Notes: a model not told the origin generated them from the sequence alone. A DNA stretch of 64,000 bases from Magnetococcales bacterium (GCA_015229115.1 JADGCH010000001.1:48456-112455); one strand, 5' to 3'; positions 39,629-52,436 are shown, numbered from the stretch's first letter. Numbers and translations: made by a program.

Positions 39629-42600
39629 GTGAACCAGACCCTGTTCAAATTATTTGCCAAGCCAGTTTTGGGGCAGCAGTTTGATGGCATCAAAATTTCT
39701 GTTGCCTCTCCCGACAAGATCAGGTCCTGGTCTTACGGTGAGGTCAAGAAACCGGAAACCATCAATTACCGTACCTTCAAACCAGAGCGGGACGGGCTGT
39801 TTTGTGCCAAGATCTTTGGGCCCATCAAGGACTACGAGTGCCTGTGTGGCAAATACAAGCGACTGAAACATCGTGGTGCGACGTGCGAAAAGTGCGGGGT
39901 TGAGGTTATCCAGTCCAAGGTCAGACGTGAGCGCATGGGCCACATTGAGCTGGTGGCACCGGTAGCCCATATCTGGTTTCTCAAATCGCTGCCCAGCCGT
40001 ATCGGTCTGCTGCTGGATATGACGCTGAAAGATCTGGAGCGGGTGCTTTACTTCGAGAATTTTGTCGTGCTGGATGGTGGCATGACGCCTCTCAAGAAGG
40101 GCAGTCTGCTGACCGAGGAGCAGTATTATCAGTTCCAGGAGGAATATGGCGATGAATTCAGGGCCAGTATTGGCGCTGAGGCTATTCGTGATTTGCTGCT
40201 CAATCTCGACATTGCCACCGAAGTACAAATCCGTCGTGAAGAATTGGCCAACTGCAATTCGGAGTCACGACGTCGTAGAATCGTCCGCCGTCTGCATACG
40301 CTGGAATCCTTTCTTGATTCTGGCAACCGTCCAGAATGGATGATTCTGGAAGTCGTGCCCGTCATTCCGCCTGAACTGCGTCCCTTGGTGCCGCTTGATG
40401 GGGGGCGTTTCGCTACTTCGGATCTCAACGATCTTTATCGTCGGGTTATCAACCGCAATAACCGGTTGAAAAGGCTCTATGAGCTCAAGGCTCCAGATAT
40501 CATCATCCGCAACGAAAAGAGGATGTTGCAGGAGGCCGTTGATGCCTTGTTTGATAACGGCCGTCGTGGTCGGGTGATCACCGGTACCAATAAGCGCCCC
40601 CTGAAGTCGTTGTCCGAGATGCTGAAGGGAAAACAGGGACGGTTCCGCCTCAACCTGCTGGGTAAACGGGTCGATTATTCGGGTCGTTCGGTGATTGTGG
40701 TCGGTCCCAATCTCAAGCTGCACGAGTGTGGTTTACCGAAGAAGATGGCGCTTGAACTGTTCAAGCCATTTATCTACAACCGGCTGGAAGAGAAACAGCT
40801 GGCTACCACCATCAAGACTGCCAAACGGATGGTTGAAAAAGAAAAAGGGGAGGTGTGGGATATCCTCGAAGAGGTCATCCGCGAGCATCCGGTGTTGCTG
40901 AACCGGGCGCCGACGCTTCATCGTCTTGGTATTCAGGCTTTTGAGCCCAAGCTGATTGAGGGCAAGGCGATCCAGCTGCATCCCTTGGTCTGTACGGCGT
41001 TCAACGCCGACTTTGATGGCGACCAGATGGCCGTACACGTGCCCTTATCGATTGAGGCGCAGATTGAGGCGCGTGTGTTGATGATGTCCACCAACAACAT
41101 TCTCTCACCGGCCAATGGTAAGCCGATTATCGTTCCCACCCAGGATATCATTCTGGGACTCTATTACATGACCTCAGAGCGTATGAACGTCAAAGGTGAG
41201 GGCATGCGTTTTTCGTCACCGATGGAGGTGCGGCAAGCCTACGATGCCGGTGTCGTGGGCCTGCACGCTTCCATCGTTTGTCGTTACCGTGGTGAACGGG
41301 TCACCACAACAGTCGGGCGATCGTTCCTGACCGAATTGCTGCCGGACAGTATCCCGTTCAGCATGGTTAACTGTCTGCTGACCAAGAAGGAGGTCGCCAA
41401 CCTGATTGATACCGTCTACCGTGTTTGTGGTACCAAGGAGACGGTGCTGTTTGCCGATCGCATCATGCGGGTTGGGTTCCGTTTTGCCGCTAAGGCTGGT
41501 ATCTCCTTTGGCAAGGACGATATGGTGATTCCTGAGGCCAAGAAGTATCTGGTGGCCGAGGCCCAGGAAAAGGTCAAGGAAATTGAGAGACAGCGCAGTG
41601 AGGGACTGATTACCCAGGGAGAAAAGTACAATAAGGTGGTTGATATCTGGTCCCATTGTACCAAACGGGTGGCCGAGGAGATGTTGAGCGGTATCTCTTC
41701 GGAGATGATTACCGGTGAAGACGGTACCGCCAGGGTGCAGTCTTCCTTTAATTCCATTTTTATGATGGCCAATTCCGGTGCTCGTGGTTCGGCTGAGCAG
41801 ATGCGTCAGCTGGCTGGCATGCGCGGTTTGATGACCAAGCCGTCGGGAGATATCATTGAAACGCCCATCACGGCCAATTTCCGTGAAGGGTTGACCGTGC
41901 TGCAATATTTCATCTCGACCCATGGTGCTCGCAAGGGTCTGGCCGATACCGCCCTGAAGACGGCTAACTCAGGTTATCTAACACGTCGTTTGGTGGATGT
42001 GGCACAGGATTGTATCGTGCGTGAGGAGGATTGTCATACCGATCGAGGGCTGACGGTTTCGTCGCTGGTAGGGGGCAAGGATGTGGTCGAGTCGCTTGGT
42101 GAGCGGTTGCTCGGGCGTACCGCTGCTGACGACATCCGTGATCCGGTGACGGACGACCTGCTGGTATCCGCTGGCGCGATCATGGATGAGGAGGCGGTCG
42201 AGCGTATTGAGAACTCCAATGTTGAGAATGTGCGTATCCGTTCACCGCTGACCTGCGAGACGGTACGAGGGGTTTGTGTCAGGTGCTATGGCCGTGATCT
42301 GGCACGGGGCACACCGGTCATCATCGGTGAAGCGGTTGGTGTGATTGCTGCCCAGAGTATCGGTGAGCCTGGAACACAGCTCACCATGCGTACTTTCCAT
42401 ATCGGTGGTACCGCGTCGCAGAAAGGGGAGCGCTCTTCCCTTGAGACCGCCAACGGTGGGGTGGTGCGATTCCACCATATCGCTACGGTCAGGGATCGCA
42501 ATCAGAAGCTGGTGGTGCTATCACGCAACGGTGAGGTATCGATCCACGAGCCGCGTCATTTGAGTGGTGGTGGTGGTAGTGCAGCTGAAAAGGATGGAGC

Positions 42601-43810
42601 TGCTGTAGTGGCAGCCCATGAGGTTGAAGCCGGGCGTGAGCGGGAACGCTATCGCATTCCTTATGGTTCCCGTCTGTCGATTGTGGATGGAGAGATTATT
42701 GATAAGGGGGTCACCTTTGCCGAGTGGGAACCTTTCGCGTCACCCATCATCACCGAGATTGGTGGTATCGTCAAATTTGGTGATCTGCTGGAGCACATTA
42801 CCCTGAAGGAGACGGTCGATGAGGCCACAGGACTGACCTCACGTGAGGTGATGGAGTGGAAGAGCCAAGGTCGCAGGACCGATATTCGTCCACGTCTGAC
42901 CCTGAAGAGCGCTGAAACCGGGGAGACCCTGATCCTGCCTAGCGGTAGCCCGGCGCGTTATCTGTTGCCGGTTGGGGCCGTCATTACGGCGCAGGAAGGG
43001 GATCTGGTCATGGCGGGTGACATCATTGCCAAAATACCACGCCAAACGGTCAAGACTCGTGATATTACCGGTGGTCTGCCGCGCGTGGTGGAGCTGTTTG
43101 AGGCACGTAAACCGAAAGAGTATGCCATTATTGCCGAGGTGGATGGTGCCGTTTCGTTTGGGAAGGACCTGAAGGGCAAGCGACGGGTCGTTGTGACGAC
43201 GGATGCTGGTGAGCCGCACGAATACCTGTTACCCAAAGGCAAGCAGCTGGCTGTTAACGAGGGGGACTGGGTGCGCAAAGGAGAGCCTCTGATGGAAGGG
43301 GCTGCCGTGCCGCAGGACATCCTCAAGGTGCTAGGTCTGGAAGAGCTATGCCGTTTCATGGTCAACGACATCCAGGATGTTTATCGTCTGCAGGGCGTGC
43401 GCATCAGCGACAAACACATTGAGGTGATCATTCGTCAGATGCTGCAGAAGGTGGCCATCAAGGATCCAGGGGATACTACTTTCGTAGCGGGCGAATCGGT
43501 TGAGAAGATCGTACTGGAGGAGGCTAACAAGAAGATTCTTCAGCGTGGCATGCGTGAAGCCACCTTTATTCCGCAGCTGTTAGGAATTACCAAGGCTTCC
43601 CTGTCGACGCCGTCGTTCATATCAGCGGCCTCGTTCCAGGAGACGACGCGTGTTTTGACGGAGTCAGCTATTGCCGGGTCTGTCGATAATTTGAACGGGC
43701 TCAAAGAGAATGTCATCGTCGGTCGGTTGGTGCCCTGTGGCACAGGCCGCATCGTTGATAACATCCGCAAGACCTGGAAACAGGGCGATGCGACGAAAAA
43801 AATCGGTTAG
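39629..43810 (+). CDS. rpoC: RNA polymerase beta-prime subunit
   Basis: Largest subunit, 1393 residues, with the catalytic Mg site NADFDGDQM at about residues 458-466. The N-terminal zinc ribbon (CLCGKYK to CEKCG) and the second zinc site ([13 protein letters not shown]) are both intact. A GTG start at 39629 with GGAGGG upstream. It ends before an 88-base gap holding the str promoter. Confidence 0.99.
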   Translation: MNQTLFKLFAKPVLGQQFDGIKISVASPDKIRSWSYGEVKKPETINYRTFKPERDGLFCAKIFGPIKDYECLCGKYKRLKHRGATCEKCGVEVIQSKVRRERMGHIELVAPVAHIWFLKSLPSRIGLLLDMTLKDLERVLYFENFVVLDGGMTPLKKGSLLTEEQYYQFQEEYGDEFRASIGAEAIRDLLLNLDIATEVQIRREELANCNSESRRRRIVRRLHTLESFLDSGNRPEWMILEVVPVIPPELRPLVPLDGGRFATSDLNDLYRRVINRNNRLKRLYELKAPDIIIRNEKRMLQEAVDALFDNGRRGRVITGTNKRPLKSLSEMLKGKQGRFRLNLLGKRVDYSGRSVIVVGPNLKLHECGLPKKMALELFKPFIYNRLEEKQLATTIKTAKRMVEKEKGEVWDILEEVIREHPVLLNRAPTLHRLGIQAFEPKLIEGKAIQLHPLVCTAFNADFDGDQMAVHVPLSIEAQIEARVLMMSTNNILSPANGKPIIVPTQDIILGLYYMTSERMNVKGEGMRFSSPMEVRQAYDAGVVGLHASIVCRYRGERVTTTVGRSFLTELLPDSIPFSMVNCLLTKKEVANLIDTVYRVCGTKETVLFADRIMRVGFRFAAKAGISFGKDDMVIPEAKKYLVAEAQEKVKEIERQRSEGLITQGEKYNKVVDIWSHCTKRVAEEMLSGISSEMITGEDGTARVQSSFNSIFMMANSGARGSAEQMRQLAGMRGLMTKPSGDIIETPITANFREGLTVLQYFISTHGARKGLADTALKTANSGYLTRRLVDVAQDCIVREEDCHTDRGLTVSSLVGGKDVVESLGERLLGRTAADDIRDPVTDDLLVSAGAIMDEEAVERIENSNVENVRIRSPLTCETVRGVCVRCYGRDLARGTPVIIGEAVGVIAAQSIGEPGTQLTMRTFHIGGTASQKGERSSLETANGGVVRFHHIATVRDRNQKLVVLSRNGEVSIHEPRHLSGGGGSAAEKDGAAVVAAHEVEAGRERERYRIPYGSRLSIVDGEIIDKGVTFAEWEPFASPIITEIGGIVKFGDLLEHITLKETVDEATGLTSREVMEWKSQGRRTDIRPRLTLKSAETGETLILPSGSPARYLLPVGAVITAQEGDLVMAGDIIAKIPRQTVKTRDITGGLPRVVELFEARKPKEYAIIAEVDGAVSFGKDLKGKRRVVVTTDAGEPHEYLLPKGKQLAVNEGDWVRKGEPLMEGAAVPQDILKVLGLEELCRFMVNDIQDVYRLQGVRISDKHIEVIIRQMLQKVAIKDPGDTTFVAGESVEKIVLEEANKKILQRGMREATFIPQLLGITKASLSTPSFISAASFQETTRVLTESAIAGSVDNLNGLKENVIVGRLVPCGTGRIVDNIRKTWKQGDATKKIG

Positions 43811-43824
43811 CAACAGGAAAACAT

Positions 43825-43852
43825 TTGACATTGCGTCAGAAAGATATAGAAT
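43825..43852 (+). promoter_or_regulatory. sigma-70 promoter for the str operon
   Basis: TTGACA at 43825-43830 and TAGAAT at 43847-43852 with 16-base spacing, directly after rpoC and about 40 bases before rpsL. Eleven of twelve consensus positions match. Confidence 0.65.
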
Positions 43853-43898
43853 CACTGACTTTTGCTGGTGTAGAAAAATAGATTAGGGGAAGAGATCG

Positions 43899-44270
43899 AT
43901 GCCGACAGTCAACCAGCTGGTGCGGATTGGGCGTAGTATCCAGAAAAAGAAGACCAATGTTCCTGCTTTGCAGGCATGTCCTCAGCGACGTGGGGTTTGT
44001 ACCAGGGTGTATACGACCACGCCGAAGAAGCCTAACTCGGCGTTGCGCAAGGTAGCGCGTGTTCGTTTGACCAACGGCCACGAGGTGACGGCCTACATTC
44101 CTGGGGAGGGACATAACCTGCAGGAGCACTCGGTGGTGCTGATCCGTGGTGGACGTGTCAAGGACCTGCCGGGTGTACGTTACCACATTCTTCGTGGTGC
44201 GCTGGATACTCAGGGGGTTAAGAACCGGAAGAAGGCACGTTCCAAGTATGGTGCCAAGAAGCCGAAGTAG
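43899..44270 (+). CDS. rpsL: 30S ribosomal protein S12
   Basis: Decoding-centre protein, 123 residues. The loops [10 protein letters not shown] and [14 protein letters not shown] have the lysines usual for streptomycin-sensitive ribosomes. The last 17 bases, including the stop codon, are followed by an exact tandem copy (44271-44287), an apparent recent duplication that leaves the protein unaltered. First gene of the str operon. Confidence 0.98.
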   Translation: MPTVNQLVRIGRSIQKKKTNVPALQACPQRRGVCTRVYTTTPKKPNSALRKVARVRLTNGHEVTAYIPGEGHNLQEHSVVLIRGGRVKDLPGVRYHILRGALDTQGVKNRKKARSKYGAKKPK

Positions 44271-44287
44271 CCAAGAAGCCGAAGTAG
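44254..44287 (+). repeat. 17-bp tandem duplication at the rpsL stop
   Basis: Bases 44254-44270 and 44271-44287 are the same 17-mer (CCAAGAAGCCGAAGTAG). The first copy encodes the final codons and stop of rpsL; the second is intergenic. Confidence 0.95.
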
Positions 44288-44339
44288 TCGTCACTAAGAC
44301 ACAGTCGTTTATCATGAATCGATAGGGAGTTGTTTCATT

Positions 44340-44810
44340 ATGCCCAGGCGCCGATATGTGCAAAAGCGGGATGTCCTGCCCGATCCCGTCTACGGAGACA
44401 AGCTGGTGACCCGGTTTACCAACTGTATCATGAAGGATGGCAAGAAGGCCTTGGCAGAGCGCATCCTTTACGGGGCGCTGGAGTTGGTAGCGAAAAAAAC
44501 CAGGGAAGACGCGCTGAAGGTCTTTCACGATGCCGTCGAGAATGCTCGCCCGCAAATTGAGGTGCGCTCACGCCGCGTTGGTGGTGCCACCTACCAGGTT
44601 CCTGTCGAGGTGCGTGCTGGTCGCCGTATGACCTTGGCCATTCGCTGGTTGATCAGTTTTGCCCGTAAGCGTGGTGAGAAAACCATGAGAGAGCGGTTAG
44701 CGGCGGAGTTAGCCGAGGCGGCTATGGGAAGGGGTGCGACCATCAAGAAGAAAGATGATACGCATCGTATGGCAGAGGCCAACAAGGTTTTCGCTCACTA
44801 CCGTTGGTAG
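44340..44810 (+). CDS. rpsG: 30S ribosomal protein S7
   Basis: Primary assembly protein of the small-subunit head, 156 residues. It starts [19 protein letters not shown]; the beta-hairpin segment [12 protein letters not shown] is typical. In E. coli S7 represses the str operon. ATG 44340; the spacer from rpsL is 69 bases because of the duplication. Confidence 0.98.
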   Translation: MPRRRYVQKRDVLPDPVYGDKLVTRFTNCIMKDGKKALAERILYGALELVAKKTREDALKVFHDAVENARPQIEVRSRRVGGATYQVPVEVRAGRRMTLAIRWLISFARKRGEKTMRERLAAELAEAAMGRGATIKKKDDTHRMAEANKVFAHYRW

Positions 44811-44861
44811 TCGTGGATCCTGGAATCATGGGCTGTAGTTTGAAGATGGCAGGGGTTTGAA

Positions 44862-46940
44862 GTGGCAAGGGAATTTCCTCTCGATCGGGTACGCAATATT
44901 GGCATCATGGCCCATATTGATGCGGGCAAGACCACCGTGACAGAACGGATTCTGTACTATACCGGGCGTTCCCACAAGATCGGCGAGGTGCATGATGGCG
45001 CTGCGACCATGGACTGGATGGAGCAGGAACAGGAGCGTGGCATCACCATCACGTCGGCTGCTACAACCTGTTTCTGGCGTCAGCACCGGGTCAACATCAT
45101 TGACACACCGGGGCATGTCGATTTCACCATTGAGGTGGAACGCTCGCTGCGGGTGCTGGATGGAGCGGTAGCGGTTTTCTGTGCTGTTGGTGGTGTACAG
45201 CCCCAGTCGGAGACTGTGTGGCGCCAGGCTGATCGTTACGGGGTGCCGCGCATTGCTTTTGTCAACAAGATGGACCGCATTGGTGCCGATTTCCAGCGTG
45301 TCGTCGCCATGATGCGTGACCGGTTGCAGGCTGTCCCGATCCCGGTTCAGTTGCCCATTGGTTCGGAAGAGAATTTCCGTGGCATGGTCAATCTGGTAAC
45401 GCGCAAGGCTTATATTTTCGACGACGAGTCGCTGGGTGCCCGTTTTGAGGTGACTGATATCCCGGCTGACATGATGGCCACGGTTGAGGAGTATCGGCTG
45501 AAGTTACTGGAGACGGCCCTGGAGCAGGATGACCAGCTGATGGAGCGCTATCTGGAAGGGGGCGAGATCTCGGAGGAGGAGTTGCTGTCCTGTATACGCA
45601 AGGGGGTGTTGGCCAGTCGGTTTGTGCCGGTTCTGTGTGGCTCGGCCTTTAAGAACAAGGGCGTGCAGCCGCTGCTCGATTCTGTGGTGGACTTTTTTCC
45701 GGCTCCGGCCGATCTTCCTCCGATTGAGGGCGAGAAGGTCTCATCCGAAGAAAAAATCGCACGGCACTCGAACGATGAGGAGCCCTTTTCGGCATTGGCT
45801 TTCAAGATCATGTCGGATCCGTTTGTCGGATCCCTGACCTTCTTCCGTGTCTATTCCGGTACGTTGGAAGCGGGTTCCTACATCCTTAACTCGGTTAAGG
45901 GCAAAAAGGAACGGATTGGCCGCATCCTGCTGATGCACGCCAACAAGCGTGAGGATATCAAGGAAGTTCGGGCTGGCGATATTGCGGCGGCGGTAGGGTT
46001 GAAGTATACCACCACAGGTGACACGCTGTGTCATCCGGATAAGCCGATTGTGCTGGAGCGCATGGTTTTCCCGCAGCCGGTGATCTCCATTGCCATTGAG
46101 CCCAAGACCAAGGCTGATCAGGAGCGGATGAGCGTTGCACTAGGCCGGTTGGCGCAGGAGGATCCTTCCTTCCGGGTTGAAGTCGATCAGGAGACCAATC
46201 AGACCATTATTTCTGGTATGGGTGAGCTTCACCTGGAGATCATTGTCGACCGCATGCTGCGCGAGTTCAAGGTTGAGGCCAATGTGGGCCAGCCTCAGGT
46301 GGCTTACCGCGAGACCATCACCAAGACGGTCGAGATTGAGGGCAAGTTCGTCAGGCAGAGCGGTGGTCGTGGTCAATACGGGCATGTCTTTCTGCGTCTT
46401 GAGCCCAATGAGGCAGGAGCAGGATTCCAGTTCCTGGATGAAATCAAGGGTGGTGTTATTCCGAAGGAGTACATTGCTCCCATTGGCAAGGGTGTGGAAG
46501 AGGCCATGGCCAATGGCGTCATGGCCGGTTTCCCGCTGGTTGACATGAAGGTAGCGGTTTATTTCGGTTCGTTCCACGAGGTTGATTCCTCTGAAATGGC
46601 CTTCAAGGTGGCGGCCTCCATGGCATTGAAGGAAGGGGCCATGAAGGCTTCCCCTGCGCTGCTGGAACCAATGATGAAGGTGGAAGTGGAGATGCCAGAG
46701 GAGTTCATGGGTGATATCATCGGTGATCTCAACTCACGGCGCGGACAGATACAGGGTATGGATGCCATGGGTAACATCCAGATTGTCAAGGCCATGGTGC
46801 CGTTGGCAGGTATGTTTGGTTATGCAACCGATTTGCGTTCCCTGACACAGGGTCGAGCAACGTTTACCATGCAGTTCGATCACTACGAGCAGGTACCGTC
46901 CAGTGTTGCTCAGGAAATCATTGCCAGAATGAAGGGCTAG
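44862..46940 (+). CDS. fusA: elongation factor G
   Basis: Ribosomal translocase GTPase, 692 residues. P-loop [10 protein letters not shown]3 DTPGHVDF and G4 NKMD are intact, and the five-domain length is standard. GTG start at 44862. tuf copy 2 begins 10 bases after its stop. Confidence 0.98.
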   Translation: MAREFPLDRVRNIGIMAHIDAGKTTVTERILYYTGRSHKIGEVHDGAATMDWMEQEQERGITITSAATTCFWRQHRVNIIDTPGHVDFTIEVERSLRVLDGAVAVFCAVGGVQPQSETVWRQADRYGVPRIAFVNKMDRIGADFQRVVAMMRDRLQAVPIPVQLPIGSEENFRGMVNLVTRKAYIFDDESLGARFEVTDIPADMMATVEEYRLKLLETALEQDDQLMERYLEGGEISEEELLSCIRKGVLASRFVPVLCGSAFKNKGVQPLLDSVVDFFPAPADLPPIEGEKVSSEEKIARHSNDEEPFSALAFKIMSDPFVGSLTFFRVYSGTLEAGSYILNSVKGKKERIGRILLMHANKREDIKEVRAGDIAAAVGLKYTTTGDTLCHPDKPIVLERMVFPQPVISIAIEPKTKADQERMSVALGRLAQEDPSFRVEVDQETNQTIISGMGELHLEIIVDRMLREFKVEANVGQPQVAYRETITKTVEIEGKFVRQSGGRGQYGHVFLRLEPNEAGAGFQFLDEIKGGVIPKEYIAPIGKGVEEAMANGVMAGFPLVDMKVAVYFGSFHEVDSSEMAFKVAASMALKEGAMKASPALLEPMMKVEVEMPEEFMGDIIGDLNSRRGQIQGMDAMGNIQIVKAMVPLAGMFGYATDLRSLTQGRATFTMQFDHYEQVPSSVAQEIIARMKG

Positions 46941-46950
46941 GTAAAAGATC

Positions 46951-48141
46951 ATGTCCAAGGCGAAATTTGAGCGTACGAAGCCACATGTAAACATTGGGAC
47001 GATTGGACACGTTGATCATGGCAAGACGACGTTGACGGCGGCGATCACCAAGGTATTGGCGGAGCGTGGTTTAGCGGAGTTCAAGGCGTATGATCAGATT
47101 GACTCGGCTCCTGAGGAGCGTGAGCGTGGGATTACGATTGCGACGGCGCATGTAGAGTATCAGACGGACAAGCGGCACTATGCGCATGTGGACTGTCCTG
47201 GTCATGCTGACTACATCAAGAACATGATCACGGGTGCGGCGCAGATGGATGGAGCCATTTTGGTGGTATCAGCGGCGGATGGTCCGATGCCCCAGACGCG
47301 GGAGCATATTTTGTTGGCGCGGCAGGTTGGTGTACCGGCACTGGTGGTCTACATGAACAAGTCGGACCAGGTGGATGATCCGGAGTTATTGCAGCTGGTT
47401 GAGCTGGAAGTGCGCGAGTTGTTATCGCAGTACGAGTTTCCTGGTGACGACATTCCGATTGTAATTGGTTCGGCGCTGAAGTGCATGGAAGGCGACGAGG
47501 GGGAGCAGGGCAAGCAGTCGATTCTGAAGCTGATGGAAGCGGTAGACAGTTATATTCCGCAGCCCGAGCGTCCTCTGGATGGTGCTTTCCTGATGCCGAT
47601 TGAGGACGTCTTTACCATCTCTGGTCGTGGTACGGTGGTGACTGGGCGTGTAGAGCGTGGTATTGTCAAGGTAGGCGAGCAGGTTGAGATTGTTGGGTTA
47701 GGGAAGAATGCGACCACGACCTGTACGGGTGTGGAGATGTTTCGCAAGTTGCTGGATCAGGGTCAGGCGGGTGACAACATTGGTGTGTTGTTGCGTGGCA
47801 CGAAGCGGGACGATGTTCAGCGTGGCCAGGTGTTGGCGAAGCCGGGCTCGATCACGCCTCATACCAGGTTCAAGGCTGAGTGTTACATTTTGACCAAGGA
47901 AGAGGGTGGACGGCACACGGCGTTTTTCAGCAACTATCGGCCGCAGTTTTATTTTCGGACCACCGATGTGACGGGGGTGTTAAGTCTGCCTGAGGGTGTT
48001 GAGATGGTGATGCCTGGCGACAACATATCGTTGGAGGTGGAGCTGATTTCGCCGATTGCGATGGAGCAGGGGTTGAGATTTGCTATTCGGGAGGGTGGAC
48101 GCACGGTTGGTGCTGGTGTCGTCTCCCAGGTCATCAAGTAA
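46951..48141 (+). CDS. tuf: elongation factor Tu, copy 2
   Basis: The same 396-residue protein as at 30594. The nucleotide sequence appears identical from the TC before ATG up to the second base pair of the stop codon (TAA here, TAG there); flanks differ completely. It sits in the usual rpsL-rpsG-fusA-tuf order and leads directly into the S10 operon. Confidence 0.98.
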   Translation: MSKAKFERTKPHVNIGTIGHVDHGKTTLTAAITKVLAERGLAEFKAYDQIDSAPEERERGITIATAHVEYQTDKRHYAHVDCPGHADYIKNMITGAAQMDGAILVVSAADGPMPQTREHILLARQVGVPALVVYMNKSDQVDDPELLQLVELEVRELLSQYEFPGDDIPIVIGSALKCMEGDEGEQGKQSILKLMEAVDSYIPQPERPLDGAFLMPIEDVFTISGRGTVVTGRVERGIVKVGEQVEIVGLGKNATTTCTGVEMFRKLLDQGQAGDNIGVLLRGTKRDDVQRGQVLAKPGSITPHTRFKAECYILTKEEGGRHTAFFSNYRPQFYFRTTDVTGVLSLPEGVEMVMPGDNISLEVELISPIAMEQGLRFAIREGGRTVGAGVVSQVIK

Positions 48142-48161
48142 CAGGATCCGGGAGAGCCATG

Positions 48162-48470
48162 ATGGAGAACCAGAAAATACGTATTCGGTTGAAGGCTTTT
48201 GATCACCGCATCCTTGATCAGTCCGCTTCCGAGATCGTCCAGACAGCGCGTAGGACAGGTGCAGAAATTCGTGGTCCTGTACCATTGCCAACCGAGATAA
48301 ATCGGTATACAATACTACGCTCTCCGCATGTGGATAAGAAATCGCGGGAACAGCTTGAAGTGAGGACCCACAATCGGTTGATTGACATTGTCAACCCGAC
48401 CCCGCAGACGGTGGATGCGCTCATGAAGCTGGATCTGGCGGCTGGGGTCAACGTAGAGATCAAGTTATAA
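48162..48470 (+). CDS. rpsJ: 30S ribosomal protein S10
   Basis: S10 (NusE), also a transcription-antitermination partner. [15 protein letters not shown] is the standard start; [20 protein letters not shown] follows. Two adjacent ATGs (48159, 48162) are possible; the second has the better spacing from GGGAGAG. 102 residues. It follows tuf by 20 bases, so str and S10 operons may be one transcript. Confidence 0.97.
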   Translation: MENQKIRIRLKAFDHRILDQSASEIVQTARRTGAEIRGPVPLPTEINRYTILRSPHVDKKSREQLEVRTHNRLIDIVNPTPQTVDALMKLDLAAGVNVEIKL

Positions 48471-48509
48471 CTAGAAGAAGCAGTCACATGTTTCGCGCAG
48501 GGGATGGAA

Positions 48510-49154
48510 ATGCGTAACGGGCTTATTGGACGCAAGTTGGGAATGACACAAATCTTCAGTGAAGATGGAGAGAGACACGCGGTTACGGTGCTGCGTGTCG
48601 GTCCGTGTCCGGTGATTGCACTGAGGGAACAGGAAAAGGATGGTTATAACGCGGTCCAGGTTGCCTTCGAGGAGGCTAAGCCATCGCGTGTTGGCAAGCC
48701 TGAAAGGGGGCAGTTCGCCAAGGTTAATGTGGCTCCTCATGCCGTTCTGAAAGAATTTCGCAGCAAGGATTCGGTCCATTGCGAAGTGGGTCAAGTGCTG
48801 ACGGTGGCCTTGTTTCAGACTGGCAGCTATGTGGATGTGGCGGCCAAGACGGTTGGTAAGGGGTTCGCTGGCACCATGAAACGGTGGGGCTTTCGTGGTG
48901 GCAATGCGACGCATGGTGCTCATAAGATTCATCGCTCTCCTGGTTCCATCGGTCAGTGTCAGACGCCGGGGCGTGTTCTGAAGAACAAGAAGATGAGTGG
49001 GCATATGGGGGACGATCGCGTTACGGCTCAGAATCTGCGTATCGCAGCGGTTGATGTAGACAAAAACCTGTTGGTGGTCAAGGGCAGTGTCCCTGGAGCA
49101 GAGGGATCGATCGTCTTTGTCCGGGATGCGATCAAGAAGAGCACCGAGAATTAA
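48510..49154 (+). CDS. rplC: 50S ribosomal protein L3
   Basis: Early-assembly protein near the peptidyl-transferase centre, 214 residues. The long extension contains KRWGFRGGNATHGAHKIHRSPGS-type sequence (GNATHGAHK), the usual methylated-Gln neighbourhood. ATG at 48510 is preferred over 48504 because AGGGG then has normal spacing. Confidence 0.97.
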   Translation: MRNGLIGRKLGMTQIFSEDGERHAVTVLRVGPCPVIALREQEKDGYNAVQVAFEEAKPSRVGKPERGQFAKVNVAPHAVLKEFRSKDSVHCEVGQVLTVALFQTGSYVDVAAKTVGKGFAGTMKRWGFRGGNATHGAHKIHRSPGSIGQCQTPGRVLKNKKMSGHMGDDRVTAQNLRIAAVDVDKNLLVVKGSVPGAEGSIVFVRDAIKKSTEN

Positions 49155-49191
49155 GCGATTGATTGAGACATTGAAAAGAGGATCGACCACC

Positions 49192-49815
49192 ATGATTGAG
49201 TTTCCTTTGAAGGATACCCATAACCAGCATATTCGCACCATACAACTGTCTGATGTGGTTTTTGGGCGCCCGAGGCGGGATGATCTGCTTTCCCTGACGG
49301 TCCACTATCAGCTCTCCAAGAGGCGGGCCGGTACCGCGTCAACCAAGCGACGTTCCGAGGTTGCTGGTGGTGGTAAGAAGCCTTATCGGCAGAAGGGCAC
49401 TGGTAATGCACGGCAGGGTACTATCAGGGCACCGCAGTATCGCACGGGTGGTATCGTCTTTGGTCCCCATCCTCGTGATTATGCCTTTAGTTTGCCCAAG
49501 AAGGTGCGAAAGCTGTCGCTGCAGACAGCGCTTTCCTTGAAACGGGAGCTGAATGAGATCACGATCATCGACGGCTTTCATCTGACGGAAATCAAGACCA
49601 AGTTATTCAGCACCATGCTGGGCCAGCTTGGCGTCAAGAATTCCGCGTTGATTGTGTTGGCTGAGCAGGATGATAAAGTTCAACTGTCGGCTCGTAATCT
49701 GCCGGGTATTTCCGTTATTCGGGCAGAGGGCGTGAATGTTTACGACCTGTTGTCCCACCATACGGTCATTTTAACCGAACCGGCCTTGCAGCGACTTGAG
49801 GAGAGGTTGGCGTGA
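49192..49815 (+). CDS. rplD: 50S ribosomal protein L4
   Basis: Lines the peptide exit tunnel; regulates the S10 operon in E. coli. The loop [19 protein letters not shown] is canonical. ATG 49192 is chosen over an in-frame extension into rplC. 207 residues; its stop overlaps the rplW start. Confidence 0.97.
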   Translation: MIEFPLKDTHNQHIRTIQLSDVVFGRPRRDDLLSLTVHYQLSKRRAGTASTKRRSEVAGGGKKPYRQKGTGNARQGTIRAPQYRTGGIVFGPHPRDYAFSLPKKVRKLSLQTALSLKRELNEITIIDGFHLTEIKTKLFSTMLGQLGVKNSALIVLAEQDDKVQLSARNLPGISVIRAEGVNVYDLLSHHTVILTEPALQRLEERLA

Positions 49816-50108
49816 GTGATTTGAATACCCTGTACCAGGTACTCCGGGCGCCGGTCATTACAGAGAAATCGACCCTGTGCACAGAAAAAGGCAATCAGGT
49901 CATTTTCAAGGTAGCGAATTGGGCCAATAAGCAGCAGATCAAGGCGGCCGTACAGAAGATGTTCAGCGTCGAGGTGTTGAGTGTCCAGACGTTAAACATG
50001 AATGGCAAGAAGAAGCGATTTGGTCGTACCATGGGACAGCGCAAGGATTGGAAAAAGGCGTTCGTTCGGTTGGCATCCGGTCAAAATATTGATTTTTACA
50101 ATAACTGA
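49812..50108 (+). CDS. rplW: 50S ribosomal protein L23
   Basis: Exit-tunnel rim protein that docks trigger factor and SRP. 98 residues, with VLRAPVITEKST and FGRTMGQRKDWKKA matching the family. GTG start overlapping the rplD stop by four bases. Confidence 0.96.
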   Translation: MSDLNTLYQVLRAPVITEKSTLCTEKGNQVIFKVANWANKQQIKAAVQKMFSVEVLSVQTLNMNGKKKRFGRTMGQRKDWKKAFVRLASGQNIDFYNN

Positions 50109-50159
50109 ATGGGCCGTTCTATGGAACTTGTTATGGACAAGGCCGGTGGAGATTGAACC

Positions 50160-50990
50160 GTGGCATTAAAAACTTACAAACCGACCTCTGCAGGCAAACG
50201 TCAACAGATATCGGTTGACTATTCGAATCTATCCAGGGAAGGGCCGGAGAAGAGTCTTGTAACGCCGCTGCACAGCATGGGCGGTCGTAACAATGAGGGT
50301 CGCATCACGGTGCGTCATCAGGGTGGTGGCCATCATAGAAGCTATCGTATCATTGACTTTCGCCGCGACAAGATGAACATTCCGGCCAAGGTCGAGCGCA
50401 TTGAGTATGATCCAAATCGGACGGCGTTTATTGCGCTGCTGTTCTATGCCGATGGCGAGAAACGTTATATCCTGGCGCCGCAAAGATTGAATCCGGGTGA
50501 TCGAGTCATCTCTGGACGCACTGTCGAGGAGGTCGATGTCAAGCCTGGTAATGCCTTGCCTCTGAGGGCGTTGCCTATTGGTACCATCGTTCATAATATC
50601 GAGATCAAGCCGCAAAAAGGCGGGCAGATGGCGCGTTCGGCTGGGGCCTATGCACAGCTGATGGGTAAGGAAGGTAAATACGCCCAGTTGAAGCTTCCTT
50701 CCGGCGAGATGCGTATGGTGTTGCTGGACTGTATGGCCACGGTGGGTCTGGTGTCCAATGCCGAGCACAGCAACATCAAGCTAGGCAAGGCGGGGCGGAG
50801 TCGCTGGCTTGGACGTCGTCCAACTGTGCGTGGTGTCGCTATGAATCCTGTCGATCATCCTCATGGCGGTGGTGAGGGTCGTACTTCTGGTGGACGTCAC
50901 CCTGTTTCGCCTTGGGGCGTGCCAACCAAGGGCAAGAAGACCAGAAAACGCGGTAAGTATTCGGATCGGTTGATTATGCGGCGCCGTTGA
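50160..50990 (+). CDS. rplB: 50S ribosomal protein L2
   Basis: Essential for peptidyl-transferase and subunit joining, 276 residues. [16 protein letters not shown] near the C-terminus contains the conserved His region. GTG start at 50160, 51 bases after rplW. Confidence 0.98.
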   Translation: MALKTYKPTSAGKRQQISVDYSNLSREGPEKSLVTPLHSMGGRNNEGRITVRHQGGGHHRSYRIIDFRRDKMNIPAKVERIEYDPNRTAFIALLFYADGEKRYILAPQRLNPGDRVISGRTVEEVDVKPGNALPLRALPIGTIVHNIEIKPQKGGQMARSAGAYAQLMGKEGKYAQLKLPSGEMRMVLLDCMATVGLVSNAEHSNIKLGKAGRSRWLGRRPTVRGVAMNPVDHPHGGGEGRTSGGRHPVSPWGVPTKGKKTRKRGKYSDRLIMRRR

Positions 50991-51035
50991 TCGGTGCTAC
51001 GTTATCGGTTCTATCTGTAGATCAAGAGGTGGGTT

Positions 51036-51314
51036 GTGGGACGATCGATTAAGAAAGGTCCTTTTTTCGATGATTATCTACTGAATAAAGTAGAGAAATT
51101 GCGTACCGATGGGCGTAGGGAACTCATCAAGACTTGGTCAAGACGGTCGACCATTATTCCGGAGTTTGTTTCTTATACGTTCGGTGTCCATAACGGCCGC
51201 AAGTTTGTGCCAGTGCTGGTCACTGAAAATATGGTGGGGCATAAGTTGGGTGAGTTTGCACCGACCCGGACCTACTATGGTCATGGTGTAGAGAAGTCAA
51301 GCAAGCGGCGCTAG
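51036..51314 (+). CDS. rpsS: 30S ribosomal protein S19
   Basis: Head protein that pairs with S13, 92 residues. [15 protein letters not shown] and [15 protein letters not shown] are signatures. GTG start with AAGAGGTGG upstream. Confidence 0.97.
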   Translation: MGRSIKKGPFFDDYLLNKVEKLRTDGRRELIKTWSRRSTIIPEFVSYTFGVHNGRKFVPVLVTENMVGHKLGEFAPTRTYYGHGVEKSSKRR

Positions 51315-51348
51315 GACGCTCAATCAAGAGGGTAAGAGGGATAATAGC

Positions 51349-51708
51349 ATGAGTCTGGGTCAGGTGACAGAAGCCGTGGCGGTTGCCAGGAATATCCGCA
51401 TGTCTCCGTTTAAGACACGCTTGGTGGTGGACCAGATCCGTGGCCAGAGTGTCGAGCAGGCACTGAGGATCTTGGGGCTGTCCAGAAAGTATGCTGCGGT
51501 ATCGGTACGGCATACCCTGAAGTCGGCTATTGCCAATGCCGAAAACAATTTTGGTATGGATGTCGATCAGCTGGTGGTTTCCCGAGCCATGGTGGACGGT
51601 GGCGCCATGATCAAGCGGTTTCAGCCGCGTGCCCGTGGCCGTGCCAACCGGATTCTGAAACCAACATGTCATATTACCATCGCTGTCAGCCCCAGAGATT
51701 GGGATTGA
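51349..51708 (+). CDS. rplV: 50S ribosomal protein L22
   Basis: Exit-tunnel constriction protein, 119 residues. [19 protein letters not shown] and the tunnel loop [13 protein letters not shown] are intact; the loop is where macrolide-resistance changes arise in other species. Confidence 0.97.
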   Translation: MSLGQVTEAVAVARNIRMSPFKTRLVVDQIRGQSVEQALRILGLSRKYAAVSVRHTLKSAIANAENNFGMDVDQLVVSRAMVDGGAMIKRFQPRARGRANRILKPTCHITIAVSPRDWD

Positions 51709-51766
51709 CGAGTTCAGACGTACGCATCAGGGCGGTTATGGAGAGGGGCTGAGGGGATTCATCGAT

Positions 51767-52402
51767 ATGGGGCAAAAGGTTCATCCAATTGGGTTCAGAT
51801 TGGGAATAACAAAGACGTGGGATACGCGTTGGTTTGCTGACAAACATTATGCTTCTCTTCTGTTGGAGGATATCCGGTTACGGGATTGGCTCAAGAAGCG
51901 GTTGGCTCATGCTGGTATTTCCAAGATCGTGATTGAGCGGCCGGCTAAAAAGGCGCGCATCAATATCTTTTCTGCACGTCCCGGGATCATTATTGGTAAA
52001 AAAGGGGCGGATATTGAGAAACTGAAAGAGGATATCCGCAAGATTACAACCACCGATGTGCAACTGAATATTTCCGAGGTGCGCAAGCCGGAAGCGGATG
52101 CGCAGCTGGTCGCTGAGAATGTGGCGCAGCAACTGGAAAAAAGGGTTGCTTTTCGTCGGGGCATGAAGCGGGCCGTTATCTCGGCCATGCGTCTTGGGGC
52201 TCAAGGGATCCGTATCAACTGTTCCGGTCGGTTGGGTGGGGCTGAAATTGCCCGTATGGAGTGGTATCGGGAAGGGCGTGTACCCCTGCATACCTTGCGT
52301 GCCGATATCGATTTTGGCTTTGCCGAGTCGAAGACCACCTATGGCATCATCGGTATCAAGGTGTGGATTTTCAAGGGCGAGATTATTGCTGCCAGACAAT
52401 AA
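51767..52402 (+). CDS. rpsC: 30S ribosomal protein S3
   Basis: mRNA-entry-site protein, 211 residues. It begins [13 protein letters not shown]; the KH domain has [18 protein letters not shown]; the C-terminal half has [24 protein letters not shown] 51767. Confidence 0.98.
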   Translation: MGQKVHPIGFRLGITKTWDTRWFADKHYASLLLEDIRLRDWLKKRLAHAGISKIVIERPAKKARINIFSARPGIIIGKKGADIEKLKEDIRKITTTDVQLNISEVRKPEADAQLVAENVAQQLEKRVAFRRGMKRAVISAMRLGAQGIRINCSGRLGGAEIARMEWYREGRVPLHTLRADIDFGFAESKTTYGIIGIKVWIFKGEIIAARQ

Positions 52403-52436
52403 CGGTTCAAAATGATAACTGTTGAGGTATTTCTGA

